Source of the DNA: a virus
IMG/VR virus record: IMGVR_UViG_3300021962_000665
Span: 1-23,584 of that record
Length of the DNA stretch: 23,584 nt
Reading direction: 5' to 3' (one strand)
The notes under the pieces were generated by a model. It did not search any database and was not told the DNA's origin. It saw only the letters and a list, made by a program, of their open reading frames with translations. Numbering within the stretch: position 1 is the first letter of the stretch; each line of letters starts with the position of its first letter. The translations under genes and the position numbers were made by a program. Of the stretch, positions 1-9,400 are shown piece by piece.

Positions 1-1
1 T

Positions 2-400
2 ACATATAAAGAAAAAACAAATACAACTTTTAATGGGTGCATAAGAGGATTTAGTGGAATTAAGCAATATGCTTCAGAATTAGTTTTTAATTCTACTCAA
101 GCAAATCAGCACTTAGATGGAACTGAAGTAACTAATTTAAGTGTTTTATTTTTACAAGAATTTTACAAAAAAATTAAATATACGATATTACCAGAGTTAG
201 AAACATCTTCTCTAGTTGAAGGTTTAAATGTAAATAATTTTCTTAAAAATACAAAGTCACTATATCAAACAAAAGGAACTAAAGAGTCATTCAGAATTCT
301 TTTTAATGCATTATATGGGACTAAACCAAAGATAATTGATTTAGAAACCTTATTGGTAAAAACTTCTGATGCAGAATATATAAAAAGAAAAGAATTACTA
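2..400 (+). other. gp7 C-terminal-like module within the giant protein
   Basis: Visible residues ~1-133 contain N-G-C-I-R-G-F-S-G-I, then L-x-x-L-F-L-Q-E-F-Y-K-K-I-K, then the Y-Q-T-K-G-T-K-E-S-F helix-turn and L-F-N-A-L-Y-G. In T4 gp7 the equivalent F-Y-S-T-K-G-I segment lies about three quarters of the way along the chain. Similar K-G-T segments occur in other contractile-tail wedge proteins. This is the main evidence for placing the giant protein as a gp7 counterpart. It is motif recognition from memory, not an alignment. Confidence 0.6.
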
Positions 401-3400
401 TTTGAAAATTTAAGTCTAGATAAAGATCCTACTCTTTTAATTGGACAAAAAGTTATAAAAAATGATGATCCGTCAACATTTGGCGCTATTTCTGAAATTG
501 AAACTTTTTCCAGACAAAATAAACTTTATTACAAATTTTTAATTTTTTTGGGATATGATGAAAGCAATATAGAAAACTCTGGTGAATTTATTCCAACTCC
601 TTCAAGTAGATTAGTTGATAGTATACTTGCTTCTGACAAATTAGACACTATTACTTTAGATTCTACTATTAGTTTCCCCAAATCTGGAAGTGTATTTTTT
701 AATCAGACAGAAATTTTTTATGCAGATAAAAGTGTTAATCAACTTTTTGGATGTTATACCAAAGGAAAATCTTTTGTAGACATTGATATCCCAAAAACAT
801 CTAACATTGTATCAAATTCAACTTATTTTGGGTATCAAAATGGAATAGTAAGTGATGAATATAAAGTCAATCTTCGTCTTTTAAATGTAATTTCTGGAAT
901 ATCTGCGGTTGACAATAATAATGCAAAAAATTATATATTTGATGATGGTGAAAATATTTTTGTAAAAAATTTAGGAGTTATCGTTGAAGGAAATAAATCT
1001 AAAATTATATCCGACAGTTTAATTTACAATACTAGTTGTAGATATCAATTAGATCAATTTTTTAGAGAATCAAACTATGCTTTAACTTTGAGTGATATTG
1101 ATTCATCTTCTTTAAGAGTTGGTGACAGAGTTGAATTTCTTGAAAGAAATACAGAAATTAAAGTAAATACTTTAAGTAATGTTTTAATAACCAATATTGA
1201 CACAACTATTGGTGAAATTAGATTCGAATCTAATCTATCTGATCTCAATGATTTAAAGAAATATGATATTAGGAGAAAAATTAAAACGGCTTCAAGTTCT
1301 ATAGTGCCTCTGAAGTACAAAAATATTACTTCAGATGTATCTAATTTATATGATGAGAATGGATCGAATGTTTACATAACTTCTAATTCGTTACCATCTT
1401 ATCAAATAGATACAAATATATTTTCTTATAGTCCATCTTCTTTATTCGATTATGATGATGTAGAACAAAAATATACTTCACTATTATTTGATAAAGAGTT
1501 ATCCATAATTAGTGGAGATAGAGTTTATTATGATTATACTGGATCTCCAATACCAGGATTGTCTAGAGGATATTACTATGTGGTAGTATCAGAAGATTAT
1601 AAAAAAGTTAAATTATTTACTTCTAGATCTTTTATATCAATAAACAAATTTGTTTATCTTGGATCATCTTCTAGTGGATCCACTATACAAGGAATTCATT
1701 CATTCACATTATTGTCTCAGTACACTGAAGATAAAAAAATATATCCTCAAAAACTTTTTAAAAAGATTGATCTAAAAAAAGATCCCTTAAAAGAAACTGG
1801 ATCTGACATTGGTACAGAAACTGTAGGTATTCTTGCAAATGGTGTAGAAATTCTTAGTTACAATTCAAAAGATAAAGTTTATTATGGTCCTTTAAAAACT
1901 GTAGATGTTATAAATTCTGGCGAAGATTATGATGTGGTCAATCCACCAAGATTACAATTATCAAGTGGATCTGCAAAAGTACAACCAATTGTTACTGGAA
2001 CTTTACAAAAAATTATTGTAGATCCTCAAGAATTCAATATTGAAAAACCGCTAAAAATTGAAGTTACTGGAGGAAATTCAAAAAATATATCTGTTATTCC
2101 GCTAATTAAGAAAAAATCAAGAGAAGTATTTTTTGATGCTAGAATACTTGAAGAGGGTGGTGGATTGAGCATCACATCAGAAACTATAACGTTTTTGACC
2201 GATCACAATTTTATAGATGGTCAAAAAGTAATTTATGATATTAATAATATAAACAATCAAAGAATAGGATTAGGAACTTATCTAGGTTCTAATATAAATC
2301 AAAATATTTATCTTGGGAACAACACTCCATTTTATGTTGAAGTAGTCAATAGCAAAACTGTTAAACTTTATAAAACAATAGGTGATTATAGAACAGGTAT
2401 TAATACTGTTGGATTTACAACTGTTGGAAATTTTGGAATTCATAAATTTAAAACTGACCCTAAAAATGTAATAGATTCGGTTAAAGTAATAAATCCCGGA
2501 ACTGGATTTGAAAATAGAAAATTAATAGTGAATTCATCTGGAATATCAACTTACTTTAATACTATAAATTTTACTAATCATGGATTTTCTAGTGGAGAAC
2601 TAATTTCTTATGATTATCAAACTACGCCAATTTCAGGACTTTCAACATCTAATCAATACTACGTTTTAAAAGTAAATGATGATTCCTTTAGATTATGTAA
2701 TGCTGGAATTGCCGGAACAGATAATAGCAATTATTTGAGAGGTAAATATGAAAAGTTAAAAACTGTTGGAAGTGGTTATCAGTATTTTAGTTATCCAGAA
2801 ATAAAGGTATCGATAAGTTATATTTCAGAATCTCAAACAATACAAGAGATAAAAGCAACTCCAGTTGTAAAAGGATCCATTACAGGTATTTACTTATACG
2901 AATCTGGTTTAAATTATGGTTCAACAACGGTTAATCTTGAAAATATTCCAAATATAAAGATTTTAAATGGAGATTTTGCTCAACTAACGCCAGTAATATC
3001 TAATGGAAGAATAGTAGACGTTATTATAACTTATGCTGGTACCAATTATTATTCTGTACCAAATTTAATTATTGATACTAAATCTGGAGTTGGTGCAGAA
3101 ATAAGATGTGAAATAAGTAATGGTAAAATATCAAATGCAATTGTTATATCTGAAGGATATGGATATAATTTTGCAGATACATCAATACGTGTAGTTTCCT
3201 CCGGAAAAAATGCTGCATTTAGAGTGAAAATTAGAGAATTGACATTGAATAATTCTTTTAGATATGGTATTCAATATCTAAATTATCGTGATCCATCTGT
3301 AGAGATACTTTACAAAAATAAAAAGAATGAATTACAATACGTTGTAACAGGATATTCCGAAAATTTAAACTCATTATTTAACGAATCATTATCAAAACAC

Positions 3401-6400
3401 TCCCCAATTATTGGTTGGGCATATGACGGAAACCCAATTTATGGGCCTCACGGATATTCAGATCCAACAAACACCTCATCCAATATAAAACTTCTAAAAT
3501 CTGGATACTCATTAACTACTGTAACAAACAGACCAAGTGGTACCAATTTTAAGTCTGGGTATTTTGTAGATGATTATGTATTTACAAATTCTGGAGATTT
3601 AGATGAGCATAATGGTAGATTTTGCAAAACACCAGAATACCCAAATGGTGTTTATGCATACTTTACTACTGCAAATATTAACCCAGATGGTAACTATATT
3701 GGTGTATTTCCATATTTTATTGGTAAGACATACCGATCCAATGTAATAGAGGAAAATAATCAATTAAGTTTTAATCAATATTATGATTTTAAAAATTCAA
3801 CATTGCTTAGAAATACTTTACCATATAAATCTTCAGATTTACATGCAAGGTATGATTTTTTCAATGAATCTTTAGATCAGATATGTGAAGTAGATGGCAC
3901 ATCTTACGGAAACATAGATAATATTTTAATAACAGATAAAGGTAATGACTATAAAGTTAATGACATAATATATTTTTCAAGTCAAGATAACACTGGATAT
4001 GGATTAAATGCAATAGTTGATAGAATAGAGGGGAAACAAATATCTTCTATAGAATCTAAAATTAAAAAATTTGAAAATGCTAAGTTTTATAGTTTGGGGT
4101 CTAATGATTTTTATATTAAATATTCTCCAAATTTTGATATTCCAGAAAATTCTGCAGTAACAATAACAGGATTGAGCACACAATATGCAAACGTTAATGG
4201 TACTCGTAAAGTAGACTTCAGTAATTTTACCACAAAATTAAGTGATAATATAGTTTTTAGTTCTGTTGGATTTGTAACTGATATTCAATTACTAAGTTTT
4301 CCAAATAGAGTATCAATAGGTAGTTCTATTAAAATTAAAGGTCAGTCTTATGATGAATACTTTAAAATTTTAAATTATTTTAGAGATTTAAATATACTTA
4401 AAGTTAAAAAAGTTTCTTCATCTGGATTAAGTACTTCCGGATCAATAGTGACCTTTTTATCAGATGTGTTGAGATTTAGAGATAATCAATCTCCACAAAC
4501 ACAACCTGAAAATTATATTAATTATTTTAATCCACAGTTAGCAATTGGTATTGGTACATATTCTGGTTCTTTTATAGAAAATACTTTCAATATTGGATCA
4601 AATTCTCAAACAATTTCTATTCCAACTCAAAGCATTTATATACCTAATCATGGATTCAAAACAAATCAAAAAGTTATATTAAAACGTCCGAGTGGAGCAG
4701 CAGCTATTTTAGTTCAAAATAGTCCTAGCGAAGCAAGTTTTAACCTTTTACAAAATCCAGACACACAAAAAGAACTTTATGTTATTTCTAAATCTAAAGA
4801 CTTAATAGGAATAGTTACCTCAAAAGACTTAACTTCAAGTACAAACGGATTGTATTTTCCAAATTTAGCCAATGCTGGATCTTTTAACTACGAATATTCG
4901 TTAGAAACTACTTTTAATGAGGTTTTATGTAATGTTGATAGTAGAACTGCTACTGTTTCAATATCAACTTATCATAATTTATCTAAAGATGATGAAGTAG
5001 ATATAACTTTAATTTCAAATAAATCTGTAGGCATTGGAACTACTTCTGTAAAATTAAAATATAATGATAAAATAAAATCTGTAATATCAAAATCATTATT
5101 ATTTACTCCTAATGAGGTAAATGTACAAAAAAATACTATAAACGTAGTTGATCATGGATTAATAAGTGGTGACTTAGTATACTACATTTCAACTTCCATA
5201 ATATCTGGTTTAACAACAAATTTTTACTACGTCCATAAAATAGACTCAAATAATATTAAACTTTCAGAAACATATATTGATTCTACCTCTAGTTCACCCA
5301 TTTTAATAAGTTTCAGTTCTTCAGGCATTGGTACACAGGAATTACATTTAATTCACTCAAATATAAATGTTACTAAAAATAATAATTTAGTATTTGATTT
5401 ATCCGATTCATCGTTAACTGATTACAAATTAAAAGTATATCAGGATAAGGATTTTAAAAAGGAATTATTACATATAATTGATGATCAAAAAAATTATGTG
5501 CTAACTGGGTTAGGAACTCCAGGAATTTCTACTGATGCATATTCTACTTTACAATATTATAATGAAATTCCAGAAGAATTATATTATACATTAGAAAAAA
5601 ATAATAATGTAATAAAACCCGATTTTGTCGGGAAAGACCTTTCAAAGATAACCTTTGTTACTAGTAACTATACCGGAAAATATAACATTTTTAATTTAAC
5701 GGATACGAAATTTGACATATATTTAAATGGTGATCCAGAACAAAATTCTTACTTGAAGGATGAATGTGATATTTTAAATTATTCTACAAACTCTCTTAGT
5801 GCTAGTGGATCTGTTAATAGAATAAGAATATTAGACAAAGGATCAAACTATAAAGATATACCAGTATATAAAAATACATCTTCAGAAAATGGTTATGGAT
5901 TAAATGTAATTCCATCTTCATCCACTATTGGAAAAATTAAAAACATTAATTTAAAAAATAATCTATTTGAGTATCCTTCAGATAATACATTAAAACCATT
6001 AGTTTATACACCTTTTCGTTCTGAAATAAAAGATTCTAATGTTTTAGTCAAAGTTAATGTTTTGTTTGGTGGTAAAAATTATCCATCTGCACCAGATTTA
6101 GTTGTAATTAATAGTGAGACGAAAAAAGAAATTTCTGGTGGATTGATACGTGCAAAAATGAGTGGAACGACAGGGACTTTTGGAGTTGAATCTGTAAATA
6201 TTGATATCCCTTATACGGGATTACCTCAAATTCCAGTTGAAGTGAAAAGTATTAATAATTCTAATGGAGTTATTATTGATACTATTCTTTCTTCCAGTAG
6301 TTCTGGTATAATGACTTGTTTGTTAAAAACTCCAATTTTAGGTTTCATCACAGATCCTTTCACAGTTGGAGAAGAAGTTTTTGTTGAAGATATTGAAAAT

Positions 6401-9400
6401 CAACCAAATACTGGTATTGGATTTAATTCTCCAGATCATGGATATCAATTTTTGAAAGTAATTGATTACGATACCAACTCAAATCCAGGTAAGATAGTAT
6501 TATCTATTCCAAAATTGTATGGAAATCCTGGTGTTGCTGTTACATTCCAAATTAATACTCTTCCATCCATAGTCAAAAAATCAAATTATCCAATATTTGA
6601 AGTGATTCAAGATTATGGATTATTCTTAATTAATGAAAAAATTTCTGTAGTTAAAGACGGAAATATTTTACAAACAGATTTAACTATTACCAAATCTGTA
6701 ACTAATTATGTAAAATTTATAGGAAAATATAAGTTATCAGTTGGTGATGTAATTAGAGGATCTACAAGTGGACAACAAGCAACAATTCAAAGTATTTCAT
6801 TTATAGATTCTTCATTTACAGTTGGTGGTTTTAATGATAGATTTTATGGTTGGAAAAAAGATACTGGACAAACTAGTAATGATCTTCAAATAATTCCAAA
6901 TAACGATTATTACCAAAATTTATCGTATACAATAAAAACTGATAAAACCTGGGATGAAGTTTCTCCAATAGTCAATTCAACTTTACATCCAATAGGAACA
7001 AAGAACTTCGTAGATACTGAAATAGATTCTGTTGGAATAATAACGACAGATTTAGCAAAAGAATCATACTTAGATATAATTACAAGTTATGTTTCTGAGT
7101 CAAGAGTTGATGTTATTAAGAACTTTGATTTAGTTACCGATTATGATACGTTCAATCAAAGATCTAAATTTATAAAATTTAAAAATATTAAGTTAATTGA
7201 CTATTTTGAATCTAGATCAAATAGAGTTTTACAAGTTGATGATATCAGTAGTCAATTCTCAAGTTCAGATGATGATGAAAAATCACTTAAGCAAATTATA
7301 TCGGTTCTTTCACCAAACCAACTATGTACTAAGTTTTTAATACAAGTTAAATCATCAGATTTAAATTTAATAGAAAAAAATATAAATGAATTACAATTTA
7401 CAGAATTAGTTTGTATAAGAAATAACAATAATACTTATTTCTTGGAAAAGAGTAGTTTATCAAATAAGGATTCTAAAATAGTTGATATTGAACCAGTTAT
7501 AGATGAAGCTAGAAATTATTATTTACAATTGACTCCAACTAATCCATATGATATTGACTATGAGGTAAAAATACTAACTAAAGAGTTTTCAACAATTTTA
7601 CCAAAAGGATCTTCTTTTACAATTGGATCAGTAGATATTTTAAGTGAAATAAAAGATGTACAAGTAAATTCTACAGATAATATTCTTTCAATAGATTCTT
7701 CGGATTATTCTGCTTTGTATCTTGAAGTTCACATATTAAACAAAAAAACAAAAGAAACGGAATATATTGAAATATATTCAGTCAATGATCAAAATAATGT
7801 ATATTACAGTGATTATTATTTTAATTCATACGGAGATGATTTCAGTTATGGATTTATAGGATCTGTTGGATTATCAATTTCAAGTGGAACTATTAATCTA
7901 AAATGCACTAATATTTCAAATTCAAATATCACTGTTAGTGTAAAGACTGTAGGATTTAATACTACAAGTGGAATAGGTACATATAGATTTAAATCACAAA
8001 GACAATCTGATTCTTCTGAGAGAACTGTTATATATGAATCTGGTCAGAAAATAGTTTCTTCAGCATCTACTATAGTTGGATATGATAGAAACTTATTCTC
8101 ATCTATAAAATCAATAGTTAATGTAAGTGTGGGAAGCACATTCTCATTACACCAATTAATGGTAATGCAAGACTCTGAAAGTTCTTACTTAGTTGAATAT
8201 CCAATGGTTTTATTTGGTGATAGTATTGGAATAGGAACTTTTGGGGCAGATATAAATTATGGAAAATTAAATATTAATTTCTATCCAGCTTCTAAATTTA
8301 GTGGTTCTAATATTGAAATAAAATATTTAAATGATGTATTTTACACTTTATTGGATGAAATAAATTCTCCACGTCCTTTGCTTTTAGAACCTTTATCTGA
8401 GAACCTATCAATAGCAAAGTATTTTGGTTTAAATTCTAGAAATGTCAATAGATTAAACTTCAAATTAAATTATAATAATATTCCTATTTTTGCAAAAACT
8501 TTTGATCCATTTGACTCCAATGTTTTAAATTCTCAAACTGGAATTTTCACAATTAATAATCACTTTTTTAGCACTGGTGAAAAATTAATTTATAAACCAA
8601 AATCAACTTTCATAGGACTTGGACAAAGTTCAATGGGAATTGTAAGTTCTTTAGATGATAATGGAATTTCAACAAATAGACTTCCTTCAACCGTATATGC
8701 AATAAAAATTAATAATAATCAATTTAAAATTGCAACTAATAAACAAAATGCGACTTCTGGTACAGGAGTAGTTTTCACAGATTTGGGAGAAGGAAATGCT
8801 CACATGTTTGAAATGGAAAAGAAGAATGAAAAAGGGATTATAACAATTAATAATCTTATTCAATATCCATTAATTTATACCGGAATAGCACATTCACTTT
8901 TTGGTAATTCTGGGCAAATAGGAATTGGCAATACATTCTTTACTTTGAGTGGAATTAGTTCTGTAAAACCAACAGATGTGATTAAAATTGATAACGAGTA
9001 TATGCAAGTATTAAATGTTGGTATAGGAACAAGTAGTTCTGGTCCAATATTATTCTTTACTGGAGACAAAAATATTGTTGAGGTTCAAAGAGGTTTTGTT
9101 GGATCATCTGCCACATCTCACTTAGATGGATCCAAAGTATCTATTTACAGAGGTTCATATAATATTTCAGAGGATCAAATATATTTTACGCAACCACCGA
9201 GGGGTAATGTATTTGACTTAGTTACTTTTGATGAAAGAAATCTTCCTAGAGCAAGAGCGAAATTTACCGGTAGAGTATTTTTAAGACAAGATTATACAAC
9301 AAATCTCATTTTTGATGATATATCACCAGAATTTACTGGAATTGGTCAAACTTTTATATTAAAATCTCAGGGAATTAATACCGTTGGACTCGGCACAACA

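Larger units (their letters stand above)
1493..8740 (+). repeat. Dispersed HG[FL]-SGD-V-x-Y protein repeats in the giant protein
   Basis: A unit of about 40-60 residues recurs. It starts H-G-F/L (or variant), then S/T-G-[DE]-x-[VIL]-x-Y, then P-I-x-G-L-[ST] in several copies, then Y-Y-V-x-x-[VI], and ends in a K-[LI]-stop-strand such as F-R-L or I-K-L. Copies seen: about 1493-1640, 2201-2380, 2576-2706, 4643-4805, 4966-5010 (degenerate), 5147-5275 and 8554-8740. Copies are divergent in DNA, so this is old protein-level duplication and not a recent DNA repeat. The alternating hydrophobic pattern implies small beta domains. Confidence 0.65.

Noticed and set aside
353-355. TTG as the start of the first large gene
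   Set aside because: The same frame is open without a stop back to the window edge and encodes gp7-like sequence (G-C-I-R-G-F-S-G, Y-x-T-K-G-T), so this is an internal Leu codon of a 5'-truncated gene.
1075-1320. Minus-strand open frames inside the large genes (also near 8875-9069, 11308-11577, 14547-14825 and others)
   Set aside because: All lie opposite well-supported + strand genes, show no recognisable motif, and are expected shadows of long AT-rich coding frames.
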